A DNA stretch of 28,378 nucleotides, from the NCBI GenBank assembly GCA_964497615.1, contig CAZCEC010000079.1, forward strand, positions 1 to 28,378. Reading direction: 5' to 3'. The position numbers and the translations under genes are program-made. This stretch comes from CAZCEC01 sp964497615 (GTDB lineage Bacteria; Chloroflexota; Anaerolineae; Anaerolineales; UBA6663). The notes below the pieces were generated by a model. The model searched no databases, was not told the DNA's origin, and worked only from the letters and a program-made list of their open reading frames with translations. Below, piece by piece: positions 1-7,938 of the stretch (within the stretch, counting starts at the first letter, position 1; each line of letters begins with the position of its first letter).

Positions 1-301
1 ACCGCCACCACCACCAGCCCCACCACCACCGGCGCCACCACCACCAATGCCACCACCAGCCCCACCACCACGGCCACCACCAGATCCACCACATCCACCA
101 GCATGGGGACCACCACCACCACGGCCACCACCAATGCCACCACCACCAGTGCCCCCACCACGGCCACCACCACCAGCCGTGCCACCACACCCACCAGCCC
201 CAATGCCACCAGTGGCCCCACCACGGCCACCACCACCACGGCCACCACCACCACCACGGCCACCACGGCTGGGTGGGCCACGGCCACAGCGGCCAGATCA
301 C
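1..301 (-). repeat. Degenerate TGG/CCA triplet repeat inside the RHS frame
   Basis: The plus strand reads almost entirely as CCA, CCACCG and CGGCCA units. In the RHS frame on the minus strand this gives about 64 Trp in 100 codons, broken by His, Pro, Gly and Arg. The repeat grades into an older-looking Trp/Pro/Phe-rich stretch at 302-481. The alternative minus-strand Gly-rich frame has a TGA at 298-300, so a switch to it would have to occur below that point. The G-rich strand could form two-tetrad quadruplexes. Confidence 0.85.
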
Positions 302-3300
302 CCATGGCCGCACCCAGGCGCCCGGCCACGGCCACAGGAACGCCCACGGCCGCGGCCAGGCCCAGCCCCACGGCCGCGGCCACAGCCACTGCCACGGCCA
401 GAACCGGAAGATCGGCCGCCACGCGCTGAACGGCCCAAACGGCCAGAACGACCACGGCCAGAAGCGGCATAGGAACACGCCCGTCACCGGGTCCCAGAAC
501 AGCCCGTCGCCAATCAGGTACAGGTTCAGCTCGGGGAAGAAGTACGCGCCGCTCAGCCGGATGGGGTTGTAGAACGAATCCAGCCCGCCGGACGGGTCGG
601 TGTCGTACTCGGCAATCGTGTCGCCCAGCCCGTTCGTCACCCAGCGCACACGCCCGCGGCCGTCATAGTGCAGGTCGGCCACTTCCAGCGGGCCCACGCT
701 CACCAGCCTCAGCGCCACAATCTCGATGTCAATCGTGTACGTGCGCGAGAACTCGCCGTTCGGCGTCAGCTCCGCTTCCAGCCCGCGCGGCCCGTTCAGG
801 AACAGCCCCTCCGGCGCCGCGCCGCCCGTTCGGCGGATCAGCCGGCCCAGCGAGTCATACTCAAACGACAGTATCCCGCCCGGGGTGTCGGCCTGCACCA
901 GCCGCAGATCGCCGTCGTAGGTGAAGGTACTCTCGCCGTCCGGCCCGGTCGCTGCCACGCGCCGGCCCATGGCATCGTACACATACGTCCGGTCGTTGGT
1001 GGCCGTCAGCCGCCCGGCGGCATCGTAGGTGTAGGTCGTGTTCAGTCCGCCCGGCCCGGTGATGGCCGTGCGCATCCCGGTCTGGCTGTAAGCATAGCTG
1101 ATCGGCCCCTGCGGCGTGTTCGCCACCGTCATCCGGCCCAGCGCGTCATACTGATACGCCGCCGTCTGGCTGCCGTCCAGCTCGCTGGTCACGCTGCCGC
1201 GCGAGTCGTAGGTATAGTTGAAGCTCCGCACCAGCCCGTTGCCGGGGTCGTAGTGCTCCACGCTGAGAAGGTTGCCGCGCGAGTCGTAGGTGTATTCCTC
1301 GTGGCTGTTGTCGGGCAGGGTGCGGGTGGCGCGCCGCCCCGCCGCGTCGTAGGTCGTCGTCCACACCCGCCCCGCGTTGTCTGTCGTCTGCACCAGCCGC
1401 CCGGCCGCGTCGTACTCGTAGGTCGTCAGCGAGGTGGCCCCGCCGCTGTCGGTCAGCGTGGCGCTGGTGCGGTTGCCGCGTGCGTCATACGCGTACACGG
1501 CCGTCACCGGCGCGTCGAAGCCGAGCGCGTTCACCGTCACTGTCACCGGCCGGCCCTCGGTGTCGTAGCCCGTGTTGGTCGAGGCCGTGCCGTTGCTGTG
1601 CGCGGTCAGCCGCCCGCCCGGGTCATAGAGGAAGGTGTCCTGCCGCCCGTCGCTGTAGTTACGGCTCACCAGGCGGCTGGCCCCGTCATAGGTATAGGTG
1701 GTCGTCAGGGCGGTGGCGTCAGTCCGCAGCACCAGCCGTCCCGCGAGGTCCCACTGGTACGACACGGCATTGCCCACGTTGTCGGTCACGCTCGTCAGCC
1801 GGTTCAGGCTGTTGTACGTCTGCGTGATGACGCCGCCGTCCTGGTCTGTCAGGCGCGTCAGGTTGCTGTAGGCGTCGTACTCATACTCGATCGTTCCCGA
1901 GAGCGGGTCCGTCACCCGCACCAGCCGGTCGGCGGCATCGTACTCGTATACCGTCGCGAATCCGCCCGGGTCGGTGGTGGTGATGGGCCGCCCCACCTCG
2001 TCGTACTCGTTCGTCGTCTCATTGCCGGCCGGGTCCACCACCGTCAGCAGGTTGCCAAATTCATCGTAGGTGTAGGTGGTGACGCCGCCGCCGTTGGTCA
2101 CGCCCAGCAGGTTGCCGTTGGTGTCCACGGCGTACACCACCGGCGCGGTGGCCGGCTTGAGTTCCTGGGTCAGGTTCCCGTTGCCGTCGTAGAAGTACTG
2201 CGTCACCTGCCCGCCCGCGTCGGTGGTCGAGACGATGTTGTTGTGGACCAGATCGTAGTCGTAGCGCGTCTCCGTCCCCGACGGGCTCACCAGCCGCGTC
2301 AGGTTGCCGTTCGCGTCGTATTCGTATTGCGTGATCAGCCCGTTAGCGTCCGTCTTTTGGATCGGGAGCACCGTGGTCGGGCTGTACACCCATTGCTGCC
2401 CCACCGGCCCCAGAATGCCCACTACGGTGTTGTCCGCCACCACGTTCGCCAGCGAATCGAACGCGATGACGTGCTGCCCGCCGCCCGGCGTCTGCCAGAC
2501 AGTTTGTGACGAGCCATATGAAAACAACGTCGGGCTGCCCAGCGCATCCGTGATCACTTGCGTATGCCCAGACCCGTGGTAGCCCACCTGCGTCGGCCCC
2601 ATATCCGGCGCCAGGCGCGGGTCGTTCACCGCGATCAGCCGGTTCAGGCCGTCATAGGTGTAGGTGGCCGTGGTCCCTTCCGGGTAGCCCACCTGCGTCA
2701 ACCGCCCCAGGCTGTCATATGTGTAAGTGGTCGCCCGCCCCAGCGGGTCCACGATGGACTCAATCGTCCCGCTGACAATGTTGTTGTTAAAAATCAGCGA
2801 GCGCGTGCCCGAAGAATCCAGCACCTGCACCAGGCGGTTGCTGCCGTCATAGAACAAATCCACCGTGTTCCCGTTGCGGTCGGCGATGACTTGCAGATGC
2901 CCCGCGCTGTCGAAGATCTCCACCACCCCATTCTTGTGCGTCCGCACCCAGTTGTCCCCAGCGGCGTTGTGCGTCAGGGTGTGGTAGTAGCCCGGCGGGT
3001 TATCCCACTCCGAGCCGTCATAGGTATAGGTGTGCTGCGAGCCGTCGCCGTTGCGGATGGTGGCCGTGAGCCCGGCCGTGACCGTCAACCCCACGCCCTG
3101 GATCACCGCCGTGTTGTACGAGTGCGTCCAGCCCAGCCCCAGCGTGCCCGAGATCGGATCGCGGCTGTTATAGCTCCGGGCAAACTGCACCGATAGGCCC
3201 TGGGCGGGAAAGAAGTGATCGCCGACGGTGAGGAACAGGTTGCCGTTGATCAGGTTCACCGGCCCGGCGAAGTGCCGCCCGGGATGATCCTCAGGGTTGC

Positions 3301-3607
3301 CGACATCGTTATACGATTGGCCGTAGTTGTTGTTGCCAATGCCGAAGGGGGGCAATCCTGGCCCGGCGGGCTCAGCCGGTAGGCCCAGATCAGTGGGGGG
3401 AGTTGGCTCGGGCGCCGGGGCCTGCGGCTCGATGGTGGGCCGCGTCCACGCTGGCCGGGCCAGCGCAGCCGGCTCCGGGGCCGGGCGCGGGACCGCGCGG
3501 CGCTGGCTGGGGGGGGCCGCCGCCGCGGGCGCCATGCCTAGCGGCTGCGCCAACTGCGTGAGGATGACGAGCGCGGAGAGGAAGGTCAGGATCGTCTGGC
3601 GGCGCAT
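1..3607 (-). CDS. Secreted RHS/YD-repeat protein, 3' end beyond the window
   Basis: I read this frame codon by codon from ATG at 3607 down to base 2 and found no stop: 1202 codons, so the gene is incomplete at low coordinates. It starts with a Sec signal peptide (MRRQTILTFLSALVILTQLA, then an Ala/Pro-rich stretch). A DUF6531-like N-terminal RHS region follows at about residues 105-165 (VNLINGNLFLTVGDHFF, FARSYNSRDP). About 28 YD repeats of roughly 20 residues follow at about 190-990 (e.g. TYTYDSLGRLTQV, ATYTYDGLNRL). An RHS core-like motif lies at about 1020-1043 (YFFPELNLYLIGDG, FWDPVTG). RHS proteins build a large extracellular shell that usually encloses a variable C-terminal domain, often a toxin or adhesin. 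Here the visible C-terminus is Trp/Pro-rich instead (see the repeat at 1-301). No neighbour resembles an immunity gene, but the downstream side is outside the window. Confidence 0.9.
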   Translation of the reverse strand, partial: MRRQTILTFLSALVILTQLAQPLGMAPAAAAPPSQRRAVPRPAPEPAALARPAWTRPTIEPQAPAPEPTPPTDLGLPAEPAGPGLPPFGIGNNNYGQSYNDVGNPEDHPGRHFAGPVNLINGNLFLTVGDHFFPAQGLSVQFARSYNSRDPISGTLGLGWTHSYNTAVIQGVGLTVTAGLTATIRNGDGSQHTYTYDGSEWDNPPGYYHTLTHNAAGDNWVRTHKNGVVEIFDSAGHLQVIADRNGNTVDLFYDGSNRLVQVLDSSGTRSLIFNNNIVSGTIESIVDPLGRATTYTYDSLGRLTQVGYPEGTTATYTYDGLNRLIAVNDPRLAPDMGPTQVGYHGSGHTQVITDALGSPTLFSYGSSQTVWQTPGGGQHVIAFDSLANVVADNTVVGILGPVGQQWVYSPTTVLPIQKTDANGLITQYEYDANGNLTRLVSPSGTETRYDYDLVHNNIVSTTDAGGQVTQYFYDGNGNLTQELKPATAPVVYAVDTNGNLLGVTNGGGVTTYTYDEFGNLLTVVDPAGNETTNEYDEVGRPITTTDPGGFATVYEYDAADRLVRVTDPLSGTIEYEYDAYSNLTRLTDQDGGVITQTYNSLNRLTSVTDNVGNAVSYQWDLAGRLVLRTDATALTTTYTYDGASRLVSRNYSDGRQDTFLYDPGGRLTAHSNGTASTNTGYDTEGRPVTVTVNALGFDAPVTAVYAYDARGNRTSATLTDSGGATSLTTYEYDAAGRLVQTTDNAGRVWTTTYDAAGRRATRTLPDNSHEEYTYDSRGNLLSVEHYDPGNGLVRSFNYTYDSRGSVTSELDGSQTAAYQYDALGRMTVANTPQGPISYAYSQTGMRTAITGPGGLNTTYTYDAAGRLTATNDRTYVYDAMGRRVAATGPDGESTFTYDGDLRLVQADTPGGILSFEYDSLGRLIRRTGGAAPEGLFLNGPRGLEAELTPNGEFSRTYTIDIEIVALRLVSVGPLEVADLHYDGRGRVRWVTNGLGDTIAEYDTDPSGGLDSFYNPIRLSGAYFFPELNLYLIGDGLFWDPVTGVFLCRFWPWSFWPFGPFSAWRPIFRFWPWQWLWPRPWGWAWPRPWAFLWPWPGAWVRPWVIWPLWPWPTQPWWPWWWWWPWWWWPWWGHWWHWGWWVWWHGWWWWPWWGHWWWWHWWWPWWWWSPCWWMWWIWWWPWWWGWWWHWWWWRRWWWGWWWWR

Positions 3608-3697
3608 GGGCCGTCCTTTCGCTACGCAACCGGACCCGTTTCGGCCCACCACGAGCAGCGCCCTGCGCCGCCCCCCGCGATACCAACCCTAAGCTAC

Positions 3698-3726
3698 AAA
3701 GTACACCATCTTTATCGGTGATGCAA
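3698..3726 (-). promoter_or_regulatory. Weak candidate promoter for the RHS gene
   Basis: On the minus strand, TTGCAT (3726-3721) and TACTTT (3703-3698) are separated by 17 bp inside an unusually AT-rich patch. Each hexamer matches consensus at only about half its positions. A start near 3690 would give a leader of about 80 nt before ATG 3607. Confidence 0.25.
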
Positions 3727-4116
3727 CACTAGGAATCTTTTTAAGGTTGCCGTTGGTTGACGCTGCCTTGCATCTGCCCTATTGTTAAAGCACCTGGAAA
3801 AGCCTCCTGTGCCCCAGGGTCGTGGCCGCTGGCGCACTCTGACGGCCCGAGACGCCGACCCGGATTGCTTCCCGCGCACTCTCCCCGGAGTGACGCCGGG
3901 CTCGCACCCAACGCACTCTCCGGCGACGCGCCTCCCGCTGGCCCGATGACTCACCGCCAGCCACCTGGCATGCCTCATCCGCCAGGCCGCCCTGGACCAT
4001 TACACAGCGAGGCTTTTCCACGCGCCGCGCCCGCGCGCCCCTGCCCTCTTCCTCCGTCGTCCGTCGGCGCCTGCCCCTGCATTGGAGGTTCATCCTTCGT
4101 CTGCCCCGCGACCCCC

Positions 4117-4210
4117 GCGTTCGGTCGTCGGTCGTCCCGCCTCACACCTCACTTTTCACGCCGCCATCTCTCGTCATTTATCCTTCATCCGCCTTCCGCC
4201 TCCCGTCAGC
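4117..4210. repeat. Degenerate 7-bp periodic array
   Basis: Successive 7-base blocks resemble one another (tcgtcgg, gcctcac, acctcac, ttttcac, tccttca, tccgcct) and keep phase for about 13 units. The units belong to the same family as the clearer arrays at 11252-11286, 13151-13227 and 24129-24226. Confidence 0.6.
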
Positions 4211-4277
4211 TTTCTGACTGCCCCATTTCACCCATCCCGCCCCGCGCGCCCCTATACTCATCCTCAAGGAGGTGCGC

Positions 4278-4643
4278 ATGGACTGCGACACCGGCGGCGA
4301 CTGGGGCTTTGGCTTCGGCTGGATCTTCCCCGCTTTCCTCATCGGCAAGCTGATCTCAGACGCCTTCGACCGCCGCGCCCCGGCCGCGCCGCCCTCGCCC
4401 CCCTGGCCCCAGCCCACCGCCCCCGCCGCCGCGCGCCCGGCCGCCACGCCGCCGGCCGCCCCCCACACCCAGCCCGCCCCCGCCCTGGCCGCCTGCCAGC
4501 ACTGCGGCCAGACCAGCGACGCCCGCTTCGCCTTCTGCCCCCACTGCGGCCACAAGCACTCCCCCGCCGCCTGCCGCTACTGCGGCCAGCAGCTCCACCC
4601 CGAAATGCGCCAGTGCGCCCACTGCGGCGCCCCGCGCAGGTGA
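4278..4643 (+). CDS. Small double zinc-ribbon protein with N-terminal hydrophobic segment
   Basis: The start is set by a strong ribosome site, AAGGAGG at 4266-4272, five bases before ATG 4278; an in-frame GTG at 4272 overlaps that site and is unlikely. The protein is 121 aa. Residues ~8-30 are aromatic and hydrophobic (GFGFGWIFPAFLIGKLI) and could anchor it in the membrane. A Pro/Ala-rich linker fills ~32-75. The C-terminal part has CxxC pairs: CQHC and CPHC form one zinc ribbon, CRYC and CAHC a second. Such ribbons usually bind zinc and mediate protein or nucleic-acid contacts; the specific role is unknown. TATACT at 4253-4258 may be its -10 box. Confidence 0.8.
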   Translation: MDCDTGGDWGFGFGWIFPAFLIGKLISDAFDRRAPAAPPSPPWPQPTAPAAARPAATPPAAPHTQPAPALAACQHCGQTSDARFAFCPHCGHKHSPAACRYCGQQLHPEMRQCAHCGAPRR

Positions 4644-4745
4644 CATGTCCAGCTTGACATGACCCAACCGCCTGGAGCAACGACTGGCCCGCCAGACACT
4701 CGATCCGCCGTCCGCCTATCGCTATTCATCCCCATGGGGTCGTGA

Positions 4746-4780
4746 CCTTCATAATTCAGCCTTCATCCTTTACAATTCCC
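4746..4780. repeat. Five-unit heptad array upstream of the HAD gene
   Basis: Five consecutive 7-mers run in exact phase: ccttcat at 4746-4752 and 4760-4766, with aattcag, cctttac and aattccc as the other units. It directly abuts ATG 4784 and contains the promoter-like hexamers listed separately. Confidence 0.65.
4748..4776 (+). promoter_or_regulatory. Candidate sigma-70-type promoter, leaderless geometry
   Basis: TTCATA (4748-4753) and TACAAT (4771-4776) are 17 bp apart. Only 7 bases separate the -10 box from ATG 4784, so transcription would begin at or next to the start codon. Both hexamers are made from heptad-array units. Confidence 0.5.
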
Positions 4781-4783
4781 CTG

Positions 4784-5473
4784 ATGCCCCCCTACCGTCT
4801 CATCACCCTCGACGTCTACACCGCCCTCTTTGACCTCGACACCAGCCTCGGCCCGCACCTCGCCCGCGCCACCGGCCAGGACCTGGCAGCCGCCCACCGC
4901 CTGATCAGCACCTGGCACACCCATCAACTCACCTACTACCTCATCAGCAACTCGCTCGGCCAGGGCCGCGTCCTCAGCCGCACCGTCCTCCGCCGCGCCC
5001 TGGATGTCACCCTGGCCGATGCCGGCCTGGCCTGCCCCGACCTCGAGCGCGAGGCCCTCCTCGCCGTCTGGGACACCCTCGACCCCTGGCCCGAGACCGC
5101 CGAAGTCCTCTCTGCCCTCCACCAGCGCGGCTATCCCCTCGCCCTGCTCTCCAACGGCGACGAAGACAATCTCCGCGCCCTGGCCGCCCGCCTGCCCGTG
5201 CCCATGGCCGGCATCTACGCGGGCGATCAGGCCGGCGTCTACAAGCCGCACCCCGCCATCTACGCCCTGCCCCTTCAGGCCCACCGCCTCGCCCCTGAAG
5301 AAGTCCTGCACGTCTCCGGCTCGATGAGCGACACGCACGGCGCGCTCGCCGCCGGCCTCCCCTGCTACTGGTCCAACCGCCGCGCCCGGCATCTGTACGA
5401 CCCCGCCCTCCACCCCACCTACCAGTACCCCGACCTGCGCGGCCTGCTGGAAGTCTTGCCCTTTGAGCACTGA
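4784..5473 (+). CDS. HAD-superfamily hydrolase, haloacid-dehalogenase-like
   Basis: The protein has 229 aa from ATG 4784. HAD motif I is LDVYTALFD with the nucleophile Asp10; the +2 position is Tyr rather than Asp, as in the 2-haloacid dehalogenase-type (DxYGTL) branch. Motif II is LLSNGDEDN, the motif III Lys is in VYKPHPAIY, and motif IV is SMSDTHGA. A helical cap lies between motifs I and II. A longer reading from 4742 is possible, but it would translate the heptad array. The gene overlaps the next one by 11 bp, which suggests coupled translation with the APH-family kinase and perhaps action on the same small phosphorylated metabolite. The substrate cannot be assigned from sequence. Confidence 0.85.
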   Translation: MPPYRLITLDVYTALFDLDTSLGPHLARATGQDLAAAHRLISTWHTHQLTYYLISNSLGQGRVLSRTVLRRALDVTLADAGLACPDLEREALLAVWDTLDPWPETAEVLSALHQRGYPLALLSNGDEDNLRALAARLPVPMAGIYAGDQAGVYKPHPAIYALPLQAHRLAPEEVLHVSGSMSDTHGALAAGLPCYWSNRRARHLYDPALHPTYQYPDLRGLLEVLPFEH

Positions 5474-6515
5474 CCTCCGCGCCCAGCTCCAAGCCGCCCT
5501 CACCCTCGCCTTCCCAGAGCGCGCTGGCCTCGCCGTAGGTCCCTTGACCTCCCTCACCTCCGGCTGGGAGAGCGAGCTTTACGCCTTCGATCTCGCCTTC
5601 ACCGAAGCCGCCCAGCCCCGCGTCGAGCCCCTCATCCTCCGCCTCCACGCCGGTGAACACGCCCACGGCAAAACTCAACACGAATTCGCCGGCCTCCAAC
5701 TGCTCGCCCGAGCCGGCTATCCCGTGCCCCGCGCCCTCCACGCTGCCGACCCCGGCAGTCCGCTGGGCCGGCCCTTTATGCTCATCGAACGGATTGAGGG
5801 AGAAGTGATGTGGGGCCGCCTCGAGCACGCGCCCCGCGCCGAGGCCGCGCCCCTGCTGGACCTGTTCGGCCGCCTGTTCGTCGCGCTGCACCGCCTAGAC
5901 TGGCGCCCATTCGTCGGCCGCTTTAGCCCCGATGCCGCACAGCACTGGTCCGCCAGCCAACCCGATTCACCTTACGCCTTTGTAGATACCTGGCTGGCCG
6001 ACGCGCGCCGCACCGTGGGAAATTCCCCCGGCACCGGCCTGGAGCCGGTCGTGGACTGGCTGGCCGCCCGCCGCGACCGTGTGCCCTGCCCCGCCCCCGC
6101 CGTCGTCCACCGCGACTTCCATCCCGGCAACATCCTGCTCCGCCCGGATGGCTCGGCCGCCGTGATTGACTGGACCGCCATCGGCGTCACCGACCCTCGC
6201 TTCGACCTCGCCTGGACCCTGCTGCTGGTCCGGATGTTCGCCGCCTCCGGCGCCCGCGAGCAATACCTCGCCACCTACGAACGCCATGCGGGCGCGCCCA
6301 TCCAGGAGATCGAGTGGTTCGAGATCGTGGCCTGTGCCCGCCGCTTCCACGAGGTCCTCGCCACCCTCGCCGCGGGCGACCACGCCACCGGCCGCCGCCC
6401 CGGCGCGCAGGCCCTCATGCGGCAGCAGCTACCCGCCCTCAGCCCCGCCTACCACTTCTTCCAGTCGGCCACCGGCCTCCCCCTCCCCCGCCTCGCCGCC
6501 TTGTTGGGGGAATAA
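5463..6515 (+). CDS. Aminoglycoside phosphotransferase (APH)-family kinase
   Basis: The protein has 350 aa and appears to start at TTG 5463 inside the end of the HAD gene, with GGAAG a few bases upstream. The N-lobe has a plausible ATP-lysine strand (LILRLHAGEHAHGKTQHE) and a hinge (FMLIERIEGEVM). The catalytic loop HRDFHPGN is near residues 216-223 and the metal-binding Asp is in VIDWTAIG near 236. The family phosphorylates aminoglycosides, choline, homoserine, methylthioribose and other small alcohols. The adjacent HAD hydrolase gives no reason to call it a resistance gene. It lies convergent to the RsbU-like gene with a strong hairpin between them. Confidence 0.85.
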   Translation: MSTDLRAQLQAALTLAFPERAGLAVGPLTSLTSGWESELYAFDLAFTEAAQPRVEPLILRLHAGEHAHGKTQHEFAGLQLLARAGYPVPRALHAADPGSPLGRPFMLIERIEGEVMWGRLEHAPRAEAAPLLDLFGRLFVALHRLDWRPFVGRFSPDAAQHWSASQPDSPYAFVDTWLADARRTVGNSPGTGLEPVVDWLAARRDRVPCPAPAVVHRDFHPGNILLRPDGSAAVIDWTAIGVTDPRFDLAWTLLLVRMFAASGAREQYLATYERHAGAPIQEIEWFEIVACARRFHEVLATLAAGDHATGRRPGAQALMRQQLPALSPAYHFFQSATGLPLPRLAALLGE

Positions 6516-6521
6516 CGCAAT

Positions 6522-6563
6522 GCGCGGGAGAGGCGATCGTGTGAGCGACCGCCCCTCCCGCGC
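6522..6563. terminator. Long hairpin between convergent genes
   Basis: GCGCGGGAG (6522-6530) pairs with CTCCCGCGC (6555-6563). Inside this, GGCG (6532-6535) pairs with CGCC (6550-6553) and TCG (6537-6539) with CGA (6546-6548). Only two A/C mismatches interrupt the 16-bp stem, and the loop has 6 nt. It sits between the ends of the APH kinase and the RsbU-like gene, so it probably terminates both strands. There is no strong T-run, and it could instead be a REP-like element. Confidence 0.55.
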
Positions 6564-6592
6564 CCAATTTCCTGTATTTCCCCCGACTTCCC

Positions 6593-7846
6593 TTATTTCC
6601 CTCGCGGTTCCCGCACCACCGCCACCAGCGTAATGTCATCGTGCTGCGGCGCAGCGCCCTGAAACGCCTTCGTGCGCGCCATCAGCCGGTCGCACAGCGC
6701 CTGCGCCCCGCCCTCCGCCGCCGCCTCCCACCCCACCGCCTCGCGCAGCCGCGCCGCGCCAAAGGTCTCCCCCTCCGGTGAGCGTGCATCATTGATGCCG
6801 TCGGTAAAGATCACCAGCGCGGCTCCTGGCGGCAATTCCAACTCCACCTCATCCAACTCCACGTCGTCGAACACCGCCAGCGGCTGCCCCCGGCTGCGCG
6901 GCAGGGCCACTGCCGCCTCGCCGGGCGCCGCCAGCAGCGGCACCTCGTGCCCGGCGCGCGCATACACCAGCCGGCCCGTGTCCAGTTCCAGCCGCGCCAG
7001 CAGCGCCGTCACAAACAGCTCGGCCCGGTTCATGTGCAGCAGATGCGCGTTCACCCGCCGCAGCACCTCCGCGGGCGAGGCTTCTTTGCGGCACTCCGCC
7101 CGCAGCAGCGCCAGGGTCTGCGCCATGAAGATCGCGGCCGGCATCCCCTTGCCCGCCACGTCCCCCACCACCAGACTCAATGCCTTCCCCTCCAGCCACA
7201 GGAAGTCAAACAGGTCGCCGCCCACCGCCCGCGCCGGCTGCGTCCGCGCCCCAAAGTCGTAGCCCGCCACAACCGGAAGATACTGCGGCAGGATCCCCAT
7301 CTGGATGTCGTGCGCCAGTTGCAGCTCGCGGTCCAGCCGTTCCTTCTCGATGATCTGCGCCTGCGCTGCCCGCAGCGAGTCGTAGGCCGCCTGGAGTTGG
7401 GCGTTCTTCTCGCGCAGGTCGGCGATGGCCTGGTTCTCGTGCGCCGCCAGCCGCGTGCTCATCAGCCGCACCATCTCGTACCCCAGCACCGGATAGCGGC
7501 TGAGCAGTTCGTCAAAGTCCGCCCGCCGCATCTCCAACAGTTCGGCCGTCTCCGCCACGCGCACCGTTGCCGTCCGCCGCCCATCGCGGTTCAGCAGGCT
7601 CATCTCGCCGACGAACTGCCCCGCGCCGCGCTCGCCCAGCAGCACCTCCTCCGGCGTGCCCAGCGCCTTGATCACCTCGACGCGGCCCGAAACCAGCACG
7701 TAGAAGTGCTCGCCGCACTCACCTTCGCTGAACAGCACCATCCCGGCCGCCGCCTGGCGCGGCTGCAGGGCCTGCGCCAACCGCTCCAATTCCTCGCGCG
7801 GCACCGTCGCAAACAGCGGCACACCCGCCAGCAAATTCGTGGACAT
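6593..7846 (-). CDS. Cyclic-nucleotide-binding domain plus SpoIIE/RsbU-type PP2C phosphatase
   Basis: The protein has 417 aa. Residues ~8-125 are a cNMP-binding domain (LFATVPREELERLA, VLVSGRVEVIK, GQFVGEMSLLN, RRTATVR). Residues ~135-185 form a charged coiled coil. Residues ~190-412 are a PPM/SpoIIE serine phosphatase with metal-binding motifs VGGDLFDFL, GDVAGKGMPAA, FTDGINDAR and HDDITLVAV. By analogy it would release an anti-sigma-factor antagonist or other phosphoprotein under control of a bound nucleotide. No STAS or anti-sigma partner is nearby. SD-like GGAGG precedes ATG 7846. The TAA stop lies in a heptad-like tract (units such as tttccct, 6568-6602), so the final residues are next to repeat sequence. 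Confidence 0.92.
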   Translation of the reverse strand: MSTNLLAGVPLFATVPREELERLAQALQPRQAAAGMVLFSEGECGEHFYVLVSGRVEVIKALGTPEEVLLGERGAGQFVGEMSLLNRDGRRTATVRVAETAELLEMRRADFDELLSRYPVLGYEMVRLMSTRLAAHENQAIADLREKNAQLQAAYDSLRAAQAQIIEKERLDRELQLAHDIQMGILPQYLPVVAGYDFGARTQPARAVGGDLFDFLWLEGKALSLVVGDVAGKGMPAAIFMAQTLALLRAECRKEASPAEVLRRVNAHLLHMNRAELFVTALLARLELDTGRLVYARAGHEVPLLAAPGEAAVALPRSRGQPLAVFDDVELDEVELELPPGAALVIFTDGINDARSPEGETFGAARLREAVGWEAAAEGGAQALCDRLMARTKAFQGAAPQHDDITLVAVVREPRGK

Positions 7847-7924
7847 ACCCGCCTCCGCTCACCGCCCGTCCGCGCCTAACATACTCCCATATGAAAGAAA
7901 GAGAAAGAGAAAAAGAAACAGGCA

Positions 7925-7930
7925 TACAAT
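7925..7930 (+). promoter_or_regulatory. TACAAT -10-like box next to a start codon
   Basis: TACAAT ends 8 bases before ATG 7939. No good -35 hexamer is visible: the upstream sequence is a polypurine run of gaaa and gaga units. A G-run (7932-7936) follows the box and could instead act as a weak ribosome site. Confidence 0.35.
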
Positions 7931-7938
7931 AGGGGGCC

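Larger units (their letters stand above)
3608..4277. other. Non-coding divergent intergenic region
   Basis: This 670-bp gap separates the divergent RHS and zinc-ribbon genes. The open frames in it have no recognisable domain, overlap each other on both strands and lack convincing ribosome sites. It contains an AT-rich patch at about 3690-3790, C-rich sequence at 3800-4100, a heptad-periodic tract at 4117-4210 and a TATACT hexamer at 4253-4258 close to the next start. I see no RNA gene in it. Confidence 0.7.

Noticed and set aside
47..472. Plus-strand Pro-rich open frame
   Set aside because: It is the complementary reading of the TGG repeat; the minus frame continues a proven RHS protein, whereas this one has no start signal or domain.
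668..3196. Long plus-strand open frames of 613 and 212 codons
   Set aside because: They lie antisense to the RHS repeats and contain only Arg/Val/His-rich low-complexity sequence caused by codon bias in the real gene.
1..3607. RHS polymorphic toxin with immunity gene
   Set aside because: No toxin domain is visible before the window edge and the downstream side, where an immunity gene would lie, is not in the window.
3712..4353. Several overlapping open frames on both strands of the first spacer
   Set aside because: They overlap each other, have no recognisable domain and span the heptad-periodic tract.
5463..6515. Calling the APH-family kinase an aminoglycoside resistance gene
   Set aside because: The family is broad and the HAD neighbour suggests small-metabolite metabolism; nothing in the sequence indicates an antibiotic substrate.
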